Assembly (NCBI RefSeq): GCF_900700375.1
Contig: NW_021629815.1
Location: 248,001 to 312,000, forward strand
Length of the DNA stretch: 64,000 bases
Origin: Denticeps clupeoides
Taxonomy: Eukaryota; Chordata; Actinopteri; Clupeiformes; Denticipitidae
Reading direction: 5' to 3'
Below the pieces are notes generated by a model. It was not told where the DNA came from. It saw only the letters and a list, made by a program, of their open reading frames with translations, and did not search any database. This document shows positions 43,337-57,600 of the stretch, piece by piece. Positions within the stretch are counted from its first letter, which is position 1, and every line of letters begins with the position of its first letter. Position numbers and translations under genes: made by a program.

Positions 43337-46300
43337 ATGATGTTCTTATGATGTTCTTAAGTGTTTCACAGTGTTAGACATGTAAAAGTTTGATGGAAAA
43401 GTGTAGTTTTAGGAGAAAATGTGTTTGTCAAGGTCAAACTTCGTTTTACAGAAAAAAGGCCTAAAACACATGAAATTTCAAATTCTCTTTATTTCTCCTT
43501 TTAGTTTAGGATGTTCTTATGTATTTCCAAGTGTTAGATGTTTAAAATGTTGATGGGAAAGTGTTTTATCAAAAGATTGTCACTTTTTCAAGGTCAAACG
43601 TGTTTTTGCACAAAACAAGCTGAAAGCACATGAGACATGCTGAGTTCTTCAACTTTCTGTGTTGGAAATGAAGTTTCTATGTTGTAAGAAAGAAAAGGTT
43701 GTAAAAAGATTAGAATTTCGCAGTCCGGAATCAACATCTTTCATGTTTGGGCCTTACACGCGCTGAAAATCACTTTAAAGCACTCCGTTCAAGGTCTAAC
43801 ATAATTTGACAGAAACAAAGCTCAAAACCAATGAAAGTTCAAATTTTCTTTAAGGATACTGCTAGAAATGATGTTCTTAAGTGTTTCACAGTGTTAGACA
43901 TGTAAAATTTTGATGGAAAAGTGTAGTTTTAGGAGAAAATGTGTTTTTCAAGGTCAAACTTCGTTTTACAGAAAAAAGGCCTAAAACACATGAAATTTCA
44001 AATTCTCTTTATTTCTCCTTTTAGTTTAGGATGTTCTTATATATTTCCAAGTGTTAGATGTTTAAAATGTTGATGGGAAAGTGTTTTATCAAAAGATTGT
44101 CACTTTTTCAAGGTCAAACGTGTTTTTGCACAAAACAAGCTGAAAACACATGAGACATGCTGAATTCTTCAACTTTCTGTGTTGGAAATGAAGTTTCTAT
44201 GTTGTAAGAAAGAAAAGGTTGTAAAAAGATTAGAATTCGCAGTCCGGAATCAACTTTTTCATGTTTGGGCCTTACACGCGCTGAAAATCACTTTAAAGCA
44301 CTCCGTTCAACGTCTAACATAATTTGACAGAAACAAAGCTAAAAACCAATGAAAGTTCAAATTTTCTTTAAGGATACTGCTAGAAATGATGTTCTTAAGT
44401 GTTTCACAGTGTTAGACATGTAAAATTTTGATGGAAAAGTGTAGTTTTAGGAGAAAATGTGTTTTTCAAGGTCAAACTTCGTTTTACAGAAAAAAGGCCT
44501 AAAACACATGAAATTTCAAATTCTCTTTATTTCTCCTTTTAGTTTAGGATGTTCTTATATATTTCCAAGTGTTAGATGTTTAAAATGTTGATGGGAAAGT
44601 GTTTTATCAAAAGATTGTCACTTTTTCAAGGTCAAACGTGTTTTTGCACAAAACAAGCTGAAAACACATGAGACATGCTGAGTTCTTCAACTTTCTGTGT
44701 TGGAAATGAAGTTTCTATGTTGTAAGAAAGAAAAGGTTGTAAAAAGATTAGAATTCGCAGTCCGGAATCAACTTTTTCATGTTTGGGCCTTACACGCGCT
44801 GAAAATCACTTTAAAGCACTCCGTTCAAGGTCTAACATAATTTGACAGAAACAAAGCTAAAAACCAATGAAAGTTCAAATTTTCTTTAAGGATACTGCTA
44901 GAAATGATGTTCTTAAGTGTTTCACAGTGTTAGACATGTAAAATTTTGATGGAAAAGTGTAGTTTTAGGAGAAAATGTGTTTTTCAAGGTCAAACTTCGT
45001 TTTACAGAAAAAAGGCCTAAAACACATGAAATTTCAAATTCTCTTTATTTCTCCTTTTAGTTTAGGATGTTCTTATGTATTTCCAAGTGTTAGATGTTTA
45101 AAATGTTGATGGGAAAGTGTTTTATCAAAAGATTGTCACTTTTTCAAGGTCAAACGTGTTTTTGCACAAAACAAGCTGAAAACACATGAGACATGCTGAG
45201 TTCTTCAACTTTCTGTGTTGGAAATGAAGTTTCTATGTTGTAAGAAAGAAAAGGTTGTAAAAAGATTAGAATTCGCAGTCCGGAATCAACTTTTTCATGT
45301 TTGGGCCTTACACGCGCTGAAAATCACTTTAAAGCACTCCGTTCAAGGTCTAACATAATTTGACAGAAACAAAGCTAAAAACCAATGAAAGTTCAAATTT
45401 TCTTTAAGGATACTGCTAGAAATGATGTTCTAAAGTGTTTCACAGTGTTAGACATGTAAAATTTTGATGGAAAAGTGTAGTTTTAGGAGAAAATGTGTTT
45501 TTCAAGGTCAAACTTCGTTTTACAGAAAAAAGGCCTAAAACACATGAAATTTCAAATTCTCTTTATTTCTCCTTTTAGTTTAGGATGTTCTTATGTATTT
45601 CCAAGTGTTAGATGTTTAAAATGTTGATGGGAAAGTGTTTTATCAAAAGATTGTCACTTTTTCAAGGTCAAACGTGTTTTTGCACAAAACAAGCTGAAAA
45701 CACATGAGACATGCTGAGTTCTTCATCTTTCTGTGTTGGAAATGAAGTTTCTATGTTGTAAGAAAGAAAAGGTTGTAAAAAGATTAGAATTCGCAGTCCG
45801 GAATCAACTTTTTCATGTTTGGGCCTTACACGCGCTGAAAATCACTTTAAAGCACTCCGTTCAAGGTCTAACATAATTTGACAGAAACAAAGCTAAAAAC
45901 CAATGAAAGTTCAAATTTTCTTTAAGGATACTGCTAGAAATTATGTTCTTAAGTGTTTCACAGTGTTAGACATGTAAAATTTTGATGGAAAAGTGTAGTT
46001 TTAGGAGAAAATGTGTTTTTCAAGGTCAAACTTCGTTTTACAGAAAAAAGGCCTAAAACACATGAAATTTCAAATTCTCTTTATTTCTCCTTTTAGTTTA
46101 GGATGTTCCTATGTATTTCCAAGTGTTAGATGTTTAAAATGTTGATGGGAAAGTGTTTTATCAAAAGATTGTCACTTTTTCAAGGTCAAACGTGTTTTTG
46201 CACAAAACAAGCTGAAAACACATGAGACATGCTGAATTCTTCAACTTTCTGTGTTGGAAATGAAGTTTCTATGTTGTAAGAAAGAAAAGGTTGTAAAAAG

Positions 46301-49300
46301 ATTAGAATTCGCAGTCCGGAATCAACTTTTTCATGTTTGGGCCTTACACGCGCTGAAAATCACTTTAAAGCACTCCGTTCAAGGTCTAACATAATTTGAC
46401 AGAAACAAAGCTAAAAACCAATGAAAGTTCAAATTTTCTTTAAGGATACTGCTAGAAATGATGTTCTTAAGTGTTTCACAGTGTTAGACATGTAAAATTT
46501 TGATGGAAAAGTGTAGTTTTAGGAGAAAATGTGTTTTTCAAGGTCAAACTTCGTTTTACAGAAAAAAGGCCTAAAACACATGAAATTTCAAATTCTCTTT
46601 ATTTCTCCTTTTAGTTTAGGATGTTCTTATGTATTTCCAAGTGTTAGATGTTTAAAATGTTGATGGGAAAGTGTTTTATCAAAAGATTGTCACTTTTTCA
46701 AGGTCAAACGTGTTTTTGCACAAAACAAGCTGAAAACACATGAGACATGCTGAATTCTTCAACTTTCTGTGTTGGAAATGAACTTTCTATGTTGTAAGAA
46801 AGAAAAGGTTGTAAAAAGATTAGAATTCGCAGTCCGGAATCAACTTTTTCATGTTTGGGCCTTACACGCGCTGAAAATCACTTTAAAGCACTCCGTTCAA
46901 GGTCTAACATAATTTGACAGAAACAAAGCTAAAAACCAATGAAAGTTCAAATTTTCTTTAAGGATACTGCTAGAAATGATGTTCTTAAGTGTTTCACAGT
47001 GTTAGACATGTAAAATTTTGATGGAAAAGTGTAGTTTTAGGAGAAAATGTGTTTTTCAAGGTCAAACTTCGTTTTACAGAAAAAAGGCCTAAAACACATG
47101 AAATTTCAAATTCTCTTTATTTCTCCTTTTAGTTTAGGATGTTCTTATGTATTTCCAAGTGTTAGATGTTTAAAATGTTGATGGGAAAGTGTTTTATCAA
47201 AAGATTGTCACTTTTTCAAGGTCAAACATGTTTTTGCACAAAACAAGCTGAAAACACATGAGACATGCTGAATTCTTCAACTTTCTGAGTTGGAAATGAA
47301 GTTTCTATGTTGTAAGAAAGAAAAGGTTGTAAAAAGATTAGAATTCGCAGTCCGGAATCAACTTTTTCATGTTTGGGCCTTACACGCGCTGAAAATCACT
47401 TTAAAGCACTCCGTTCAAGGTCTAACATAATTTGACAGAAACAAAGCTAAAAACCAATGAAAGTTCAAATTTTCTTTAAGGATACTGCTAGAAATGATGT
47501 TCTTAAGTGTTTCACAGTGTTAGACATGTAAAATTTTGATGGAAAAGTGTAGTTTTAGGAGAAAATGTGTTTTTCAAGGTCAAACATCGTTTTACAGAAA
47601 AAAGGCCTAAAACACATGAAATTTCAAATTCTCTTTATTTCTCCTTTTAGTTTAGGATGTTCTTATGTATTTCCAAGTGTTAGATGTTTAAAATGTTGAT
47701 GGGAAAGTGTTTTATGATGTTCTTATGATGTTCTTAAGTGTTTCACAGTGTTAGACATGTAAAATTTTGATGGAAAAGTGTAGTTTTAGGAGAAAATGTG
47801 TTTGTCAAGGTCAAACTTCGTTTTACAGAAAAAAGGCCTAAAACACATGAAATTTCAAATTCTCTTTATTTCCCCTTTTGGTTTAGGATGTTCTTATGTA
47901 TTTCCAAGTGTTAGATGTTTAAAATGTTGATGGGAAAGTGTTTTATCAAAAGATTGTCACTTTTTCAAGGTCAAACGTGTTTTTGCACAAAACAAGCTGA
48001 AAACACATGAGACATGCTGAGTTCTTCAACTTTCTGTGTTGGAAATGAAGTTTCTATGTTGTAAGAAAGAAAAGGTTGTAAAAAGATTAGAATTCGCAGT
48101 CCGGAATCAACTTTTTCATGTTTGGGCCTTACACGCGCTGAAAATCACTTTAAAGCACTCCGTTCAAGGTCTAACATAATTTGACAGAAACAAAGCTAAA
48201 AACCAATGAAAGTTCAAATTTTCTTTAAGGATACTGCTAGAAATGATGTTCTTAAGTGTTTCACAGTGTTAGACATGTAAAATTTTGATGGAAAAGTGTA
48301 GTTTTAGGAGAAAATGTGTTTTTCAAGGTCAAACTTCGTTTTACAGAAAAAAGGCCTAAAACACATGAAATTTCAAATTCTCTTTATTTCTCCTTTTAGT
48401 TTAGGATGGTCTTATGTATTTCCAAGTGTTAGATGTTTAAAATGTTGATGGGAAAGTGTTTTATCAAAAGATTGTCACTTTTTCAAGGTCAAACGTGTTT
48501 TTGCACAAAACAAGCTGAAAACACATGAGACATGCTGAATTCTTCAACTTTCTGTGTTGGAAATGAAGTTTCTATGTTGTAAGAAAGAAAAGTGTTGTAA
48601 AAAGATTAGAATTCGCAGTCCCGGAATCAACTTTTTCATGTTTGGGCCTTACACGAGCTGAAAATCACTTTAAAGCACTCCGTTCAAGGTCTAACATAAT
48701 TTATAGAAACAAAGCTAAAAACCAATGAAAGTTCAAATTTTCTTTAAGGATACTGTTAGAAATGATGTTCTTAAGTGTTTCACAGTGTTAGACATGTAAA
48801 ATTTTGATGGAAAAGTGTAGTTTTAGGAGAAAATGTTTTCAAGGTCAAACTTCGTTTTACAGAAAAAAGGCCTAAAACACATGAAATTTCAAATTCTCTT
48901 TATTTCTCCTTTTAGTTTAGGATGTTCTTATGTATTTCCAAGTGTTAGATGTTTAAAATGTTGATGGGAAAGTGTTTTATCAAAAGATTGTCACTTTTTC
49001 AAGGTCAAACGTGTTTTTGCACAAAACAAGCTGAAAACACATGAGACATGCTGAATTCTTCAACTTTCTGTGTTGGAAATGAAGTTTCTATGTTGTAAGA
49101 AAGAAAAGGTTGTAAAAAGATTAGAATTCGCAGTCCGGAATCAACTTTTTCATGTTTGGGCCTTACACGCGCTGAAAATCACTTTAAAGCACTCCGTTCA
49201 AGGTCTAACATAATTTGACAGAAACAAAGCTAAAAACCAATGAAAGTTCAAATTTTCTTTAAGGATACTGCTAGAAATGATGTTCTTAAGTGTTTCACAG

Positions 49301-51634
49301 TGTTAGACATGTAAAATTTCGATGGAAAAGTGTAGTTATAGGAGAAAATGTGTTTTTCAAGGTCAAACATCTTTTACAGAAAAAAGGCCTAAAGCACATG
49401 AAATTTCAAATTCTCTTTATTTCTCCTTTTAGTTTAGGATGTTCTTATGTATTTCCAAGTGTTAGATGTTTAAAATGTTGATGGGAAAGTGTTTTATGAT
49501 GTTCTTATGATGTTCTTAAGTGTTTCACAGTGTTAGACATGTAAAATTTTGATGGAAAAGTGTAGTTTTAGGAGAAAATGTGTTTGTCAAGGTCAAACTT
49601 CGTTTTACAGAAAAAAAGGCCTAAAACACATGAAATTTCAAATTCTCTTTATTTCCCCTTTTGGTTTAGGATGGTCTTATGTATTTCCAAGTGTTAGATG
49701 TTTAAAATGTTGATGGGAAAGTGTTTTATCAAAAGATTGTCACTTTTTCAAGGTCAAACGTGTTTTTGCACAAAACTAGCTGAAAACACACGAGACATGC
49801 TGAGTTCTTCAACTTTCTGTGTTGGAAATGAAGTTTCTATGTTGTAAGAAAGAAAAGGTTGTAAAAAGATTAAAATTCGCAGTCCGGAATCAACTTTTTC
49901 ATGTTTGGGCCTTACACGCGCTGAAAATCACTTTAAAGCACTCCGTTCAAGGTCTAACATAATTTGACAGAAACAAAGCTAAAAAGCAATGAAAGTTCAA
50001 ATTTTCTTTAAGGATACTGCTAGAAATGATGTTCTTAAGTGTTTCACAGTGTTAGACATGTAAAATTTTGATGGAAAAGTGTAGTTTTAGGAGAAAATGT
50101 GTTTTTCAAGGTCAAACTTCGTTTTACAGAAAAAAGGCCTAAAACACATGAAATTTCAAATTCTCTTTATTTCTCCTTTTAGTTTAGGATGTTCTTATGT
50201 ATTTCCAAGTGTTAGATGTTTAAAATGTTGATGGGAAAGTGTTTTATCAAAAGATTGTCACTTTTTCAAGGTCAAACGTGTTTTTGCACAAAACAAGCTG
50301 AAAACACATGAGACATGCTGAATTCTTCAACTTTCTGTGTTGGAAATGAAGTTTCTATGTTGTAAGAAAGAAAAGGTTGTAAAAAGATTAGAATTCGCAG
50401 TCCGGAATCAACTTTTTCATGTTTGGGCCTTACACGCGCTGAAAATCACTTTAAAGCACTCCGTTCAAGGTCTAACATAATTTGACAGAAACAAAGCTAA
50501 AAACCAATGAAAGTTCAAATTTTCTTTAAGGATACTGCTAGAAATGATGTTCTTAAGTGTTTCACAGTGTTAGACATGTAAAATTTTGATGGAAAAGTGT
50601 AGTTTTAGGAGAAAATGTGTTTTTCAAGGTCAAACTTCGTTTTACAGAAAAAAGGCCTAAAACACATGAAATTTCAAATTCTCTTTATTTCTCCTTTTAG
50701 TTTAGGATGTTCTTATGTATTTCCAAGTGTTAGATGTTTAAAATGTTGATGGGAAAGTGTTTTATCAAAAGATTGTCACTTTTTCAAGGTCAAACATGTT
50801 TTTGCACAAAACAAGCTGAAAACACATGAGACATGCTGAATTCTTCAACTTTCTGTGTTGGAAATGAAGTTTCTATGTTGTAAGAAAGAAAAGGTTGTAA
50901 AAAGATTAGAATTCGCAGTCCGGAATCAACTTTTTCATGTTTGGGCCTTACACGCGCTGAAAATCACTTTAAAGCACTCCGTTCAAGGTCTAACATAATT
51001 TGACAGAAACAAAGCTAAAAACCAATGAAAGTTCAAATTTTCTTTAAGGATACTGCTAGAAATGATGTTCTTAAGTGTTTCACAGTGTTAGACATGTAAA
51101 ATTTTGATGGAAAAGTGTAGTTTTAGGAGAAAATGTGTTTTTCAAGGTCAAACTTCGTTTTACAGAAAAAAGGCCTAAAACACATGAAATTTCAAATTCT
51201 CTTTATTTCTCCTTTTAGTTTAGGATGTTCTTATGTATTTCCAAGTGTTAGATGTTTAAAATGTTGATGGGAAAGTGTTTTATCAAAAGATTGTCACTTT
51301 TTCAAGGTCAAACGTGTTTTTGCACAAAACAAGCTGAAAACACATGAGACATGCTGAATTCTTCAACTTTCTGTGTTGGAAATGAAGTTTCTATGTTGTA
51401 AGAAAGAAAAGGTTGTAAAAAGATTAGAATTCGCAGTCCGGAATCAACTTTTTCATGTTTGGGCCTTACACAGCGCTGAAAATCACTTTAAAGCACTCCG
51501 TTCAAGGTCTAACATAATTTGATAGAAACAAAGCTAAAAACCAATGAAAATTCAAATTTTCTTTAAGGATACTGCTAGAAATGATGTTCTTAAGTGTTTC
51601 ACAGTGTTAGACATGTAAAATTTTGATGGAAAAG
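43337..51634 (+). repeat. Higher-order repeat copy 3, end deleted
   Basis: Again 8+3+4 trimers (junctions at 47714 and 49496). It is cut in subunit B of the last trimer, about 165 bp before the third junction is due. Confidence 0.8.
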
Positions 51635-54600
51635 TGTTTGGAAGTGTTAGATGTTGAAAATATTGATGGGAAAGTGTTTTATCAAAAGAAAGTCACTTTT
51701 TCAAGGTCAAACGTGTTTTTGCACAAAACAAGCTGAAAACACATTAGACATGCTGATTTCTTCAACTTTCTGTGTTGGAAATGAAGTTTCTATGTTGTAA
51801 GAAAGAAATTGTTGTAAAAAGATTAGAATGCGCAGCCCGGAATCAACTTTTTCATGTTTGGGCCTTACACGAGCTGAAAATCACTTTAAAGCACTCCGTT
51901 TAAGGTTTATAGAAACAAAGCTGAAAACACATGAAACTTCAAATTTTCTTTAGGGATACTGTTAGAAATGATGTTCTTAAGTGTTTCACAGTGTTAGACC
52001 AGTAAAATTTTGGTGGGAAAGTGTATTTTCAGCAAAAATTGTGTTTTTCAAGGTCAAACATAGTTTTACAGAAAAAAAAGCCTAAAACACATGAAATTTC
52101 TACTTTTCTTTCTTTCTCCTGTTAGTTTACTATGTTCTTATGTATTTGGAAGTGTTAGATGTTGAAAATATTGATGGGAAAGTGTTTTATCAAAAGATTG
52201 TCACTTTTTCAAGGTCAAACGTGTTTTTGCACAAAACAAGCTGAAAACACATGAGACATGCTGAATTCTTCAACTTTCTGTGTTGGAAATGAAGTTTCTA
52301 TGTTGTAAGAAAGAAAAGGTTGTAAAAAGATTAGAATTCACAGTCCGGAATCAACTTTTTCATGTTTGGGCCTTACACGCGCTGAAAATCACTTTAAAGC
52401 ACTCCGTTCAAGGTCAAACATAATTTTACAGAATCAAAGCTAAAAACCAATGAAAGTTCAAATTTTCTTTAAGGATACTGCTAGAAATGATGTTCTTAAG
52501 TGTTTCACAGTGTTAGACATGTAAAATTTTGATGGAAAAGTGTAGTTTTAGGAGAAAATGTGTTTTTCAAGGTCAAACATCGTTTTACAGAAAAAAGACC
52601 TAAAACACATGAAATTTTAAACTCTCCCTATTTCTCCTTTTAGTTTAGGATGTTCTTATGTATTTCCAAATGTTAGATGTTTAAAATGTTGACGGGAATG
52701 TGTTTTATTAAAAATTGTCACTTTTTCAAGGTCAAACGTGTTTTTGCACAAAACAAGCTGAAAACACATGAGACATGCTGAATTCTTCAACTTTCTGTGT
52801 TGGAAATGAAGTTTCTATGTTGTAAGAAAGAAATGGTTGTAAAAAGATTAGAATTTGCAATCCGGAATCAACTTTTTCATGTTTGGGCCTTACACGAGCT
52901 GAAAATCACTTTAAAGCACTCCGTTCAAGGTCTACATATTGACAGAAACAAAGCTAAAAACCAATGAAACGTTCAAATTTTCTTTAAGGATACTGCTAGA
53001 AATGATGTTCTTAAGTGTTTCACAGTGTTAGACATGTAAAATTTTGATGGAAAAGTGTAGTTTTAGGAGAAAATGTGTTTTTCAAGGTCAAACTTAGTTT
53101 TACAGAAAAAAGGCCTAAAACACATGAAATTTCAAATTTCTTTATTTCTCCTGTTAGTTTAGGATGTTCTTATGTATTTCCAAGTGTTAGATGTTTAAAA
53201 TGTTGATGGGAAAGTGTTTTATCAAAAGATTGTCACTTTTTCAAGGTCAAACGTGTTTTTGCACAAAACAAGCTGAAAACACATGAGACATGCTGAATTC
53301 TTCAACTTTCTGTGTTGGAAATGAACTTTCTATGTTGTAAGAAGGAAAAGGTTGTAAAAAGATTAGAAATTGCAATCCGGAATCAACTTATTCATGTTTT
53401 GGCCTTACACGCGCTGAAAATCACTTTAAAGCACTCCGTTCAAGGTCTAACATAATTTGACAGAAACAAAGCTAAAAACCAATGAAAGTTCAAATTTTCT
53501 TTAAGGATACTGCTAGAAATGATGTTCTTAAGTGTTTCACAGTGTTAGACATGTAAAATTTTGATGGAAAAGTGTAGTTTTAGGAGAAAATGTGTTTTTC
53601 AAGGTCAAACTTCGTTTTACAGAAAAAAGGCCTAAAACACATGAAATTTCAAATTCTCTTTATTTCTCCTTTTAGTTTAGGATGTTCTTATGTATTTCCA
53701 AGTGTTAGATGTTTAAAATGTTGATGGGAAAGTGTTTTATCAAAAGATTGTCACTTTTTCAAGGTCAAACGTGTTTTTGCACAAAACAAGCTGAAAACAC
53801 ATGAGACATGCTGAATTCTTCAACTTTCTGTAGTTGGAAATGAAGTTTCTATGTTGTAAGAAAGAAAAGGTTGTAAAAAGATTAGAATTCGCAGTCCGGA
53901 ATCAACTTTTTCATGTTTGGGCCTTACACGCGCTGAAAATCACTTTAAAGCACTCCGTTCAAGGTCTAACATAATTTGACAGAAACAAAGCTAAAAACCA
54001 ATGAAAGTTCAAATTTTCTTTAAGGATACTGCTAGAAATGATGTTCTTAAGTGTTTCACAGTGTTAGACATGTAAAATTTTGATGGAAAAGTGTAGTTTT
54101 AGGAGAAAATGTGTTTTTCAAGGTCAAACTTCGTTTTACAGAAAAAAGGCCTAAAACACATGAAATTTCAAATTCTCTTTATTTCTCCTTTTAGTTTAGG
54201 ATGTTCTTATATATTTCCAAGTGTTAGATGTTTAAAATGTTGATGGGAAAGTGTTTTATCAAAAGATTGTCACTTTTTCAAGGTCAAACGTGTTTTTGCA
54301 CAAAACAAGCTGAAAACACATGAGACATGCTGAATTCTTCAACTTTCTGTGTTGGAAATGAAGTTTCTATGTTGTAAGAAAGAAAAGGTTGTAAAAAGAT
54401 TAGAATTCGCAGTCCGGAATCAACTTTTTCATGTTTGGGCCTTACACGTGCTGAAAATCACTTTAAAGCACTCCGTTCAAGGTCTAACATAATTTGACAG
54501 AAACAAAGCTAAAAACCAATGAAAGTTCAAATTTTCTTTAAGGATACTGCTAGAAATGATGTTCTTAAGTGTTTCACAGTGTTAGACATGTAAAATTTTG

Positions 54601-57600
54601 ATGGAAAAGTGTAGTTTTAGGAGAAAATGTGTTTTTCAAGGTCAAACTTCGTTTTACAGAAAAAAGGCCTAAAACACATGAAATTTCAAATTCTCTTTAT
54701 TTCTCCTTTAGTTTAGGATGTTCTTATGTATTTCCAAGTGTTAGATGTTTAAAATGTTGATGGGAAAGTGTTTTATCAAAAGATTGTCACTTTTTCAAGG
54801 TCAAACGTGTTTTTGCACAAAACAAGCTGAAAACACATGAGACATGCTGAATTCTTCAACTTTCTGTGTTGGAAATGAAGTTTCTATGTTGTAAGAAAGA
54901 AAAGGTTGTAAAAACATTAGAATTCGCAGTCCGGAATCAACTTTTTCATGTTTGGGCCTTACACGCGCTGAAAATCACTTTAAAGCACTCCGTTCAAGGT
55001 CTAACATAATTTGACAGAAACAAAGCTAAAAACCAATGAAAGTTCAAATTTTCTTTAAGGATACTGCTAGAAATGATGTTCTTAAGTGTTTCACAGTGTT
55101 AGACATGTAAAATTTTGATGGAAAAGTGTAGTTTTAGGAGAAAATGTGTTTTTCAAGGTCAAACTTCGTTTTACAGAAAAAAGGCCTAAAACACATGAAA
55201 TTTCAAATTCTCTTTATTTCTCCTTTAGTTTCATATGTTCTTATGTATTTCAATGTGTTAGATGTTTAAAATGTTGATGGGAAAGTGTTTTATCAAAAGA
55301 TTGTCACTTTTTCAAGGTCAAACGTGTTTTTGCACAAAACAAGCTGAAAACACATGAGACATGCTGATTTCTTCAACTTTCTGTGTTGGAAATGAAGTTT
55401 CTATGTTGTAAGAAAGAAATTGTTGTAAAAAGATTAGAATGCGCAGCCCGGAATCAACTTTTTCATGTTTGGGCCTTACACGAGCTGAAAATCACTTTAA
55501 AGCACTCCGTTTAAGGTTTATAGAAACAAAGCTGAAAACACATGAAACTTCAAATTTTCTTTAGGGATACTGTTAGAAATGATGTTCTTAAGTGTTTCAC
55601 AGTGTTAGACCAGTAAAATTTTGGTGGGAAAGTGTATTTTCAGCAAAAATTGTGTTTTTCAAGGTCAAACATAGTTTTACAGAAAAAAAGCCTAAAACAC
55701 ATGAAATTTCTACTTTTCTTTCTTTCTCCTGTTAGTTTACTATGTTCTTATGTATTTGGAAGTGTTAGATGTTGAAAATATTGATGGGAAAGTGTTTTAT
55801 CAAAAGATTGTCACTTTTTCAAGGTCAAACGTGTTTTTGCACAAAACAAGCTGAAAACACATGAGACATGCTGAATTCTTCAACTTTCTGTGTTGGAAAT
55901 GAAGTTTCTATGTTGTAAGAAAGAAAAGGTTGTAAAAAGATTAGAATTCGCAGTCCGGAATCAACTTTTTCATGTTTGGGCCTTACACGCGCTGAAAATC
56001 ACTTTAAAGCACTCCGTTCAAGGTCTAACATAATTTGACAGAAACAAAGCTAAAAACCAATGAAAGTTCAAATTTTCTTTAAGGATACTGCTAGAAATGA
56101 TGTTCTTAAGTGTTTCACAGTGTTAGACATGTAAAATTTTGATGGAAAAGTGTAGTTTTAGGAGAAAATGTGTTTTTCAAGGTCAAACTTCGTTTTACAG
56201 AAAAAAGGCCTAAAACACATGAAATTTCAAATTCTCTTTATTTCTCCTTTTAGTTTACTATGTTCTTATGTATTTGGAAGTGTTAGATGTTTAAAATATT
56301 GATGGGAAAGTGTTTTATCAAAAGAAAGTCACTTTTTCAAGGTCAAACGTGTTTTTGCACAAAACAAGCTGAAAACACATTAGACATGCTGATTTCTTCA
56401 ACTTTCTGTGTTGGAAATGAAGTTTCTATGTTGTAAGAAAGAAATTGTTGTAAAAAGATTAGAATGCGCAGCCCGGAATCAACTTTTTCATGTTTGGGCC
56501 TTACACGAGCTGAAAATCACTTTAAAGCACTCCGTTTAAGGTTTATAGAAACAAAGCTGAAAACACATGAAACTTCAAATTTTCTTTAGGGATACTGTTA
56601 GAAATGATGTTCTTAAGTGTTTCACAGTGTTAGACCAGTAAAATTTTGGTGGGAAAGTGTATTTTCAGCAAAAATTGTGTTTTTCAAGGTCAAACATAGT
56701 TTTACAGAAAAAAAAGCCTAAAACACATGAAATTTCTACTTTTCTTTCTTTCTCCTGTTAGTTTACTATGTTCTTATGTATTTGGAAGTGTTAGATGTTT
56801 AAAATGTTGATGGGAAAGTGTTTTATCAAAAGAAAGTCACTTTTTCAAGGTCAAACGTGTTTTTGCACAAAACAAGCTGAAAACACATGAGACATGCTGA
56901 ATTCTTCAACTTTCTGTGTTGGAAATGAACTTTCTATGTTGTAAGAAAGAAAAGGTTGTAAAAAAATTTGAATTCGCAGTCCGGAATCAACTTTTTCATG
57001 TTTGGGCCTTACACGCGCTGAAAATCACTTTAAAGCACTCCGTTCAAGGTCAAACATAATTTTACAGAAACAAAGCTAAAAACAAATGAAAGTTCAAATT
57101 TTCTTTAAGGATACTGCTAGAAATGATGTTCTTAAGTGTTTCACAGTGTTAGACATGTAAAATTTTGATGGAAAAGTGTAGTTTTAGGAGAAAATGTGTT
57201 TTTCAAGGTCAAACATCGTTTTACAGAAAAAAGGCCTAAAACACATGAAATTTCAAATTCTATTTCTTTCTCCTTTTAGTTTAGGATGTTCTTATGTATT
57301 TGGAAGTGTTAGATGTTGAAAATATTGATGGGAAAGTGTTTTATCAAAAGAAAGTCACTTTTTCAAGGTCAAACGTGTTTTTGCACAAAACAAGCTGAAA
57401 ACACATTAGACATGCTGATTTCTTCAACTTTCTGTGTTGGAAATGAAGTTTCTATGTTGTAAGAAAGAAATTGTTGTAAAAAGATTAGAATGCGCAGCCC
57501 GGAATCAACTTTTTCATGTTTGGGCCTTACACGAGCTGAAAATCACTTTAAAGCACTCCGTTTAAGGTTTATAGAAACAAAGCTGAAAACACATGAAACT

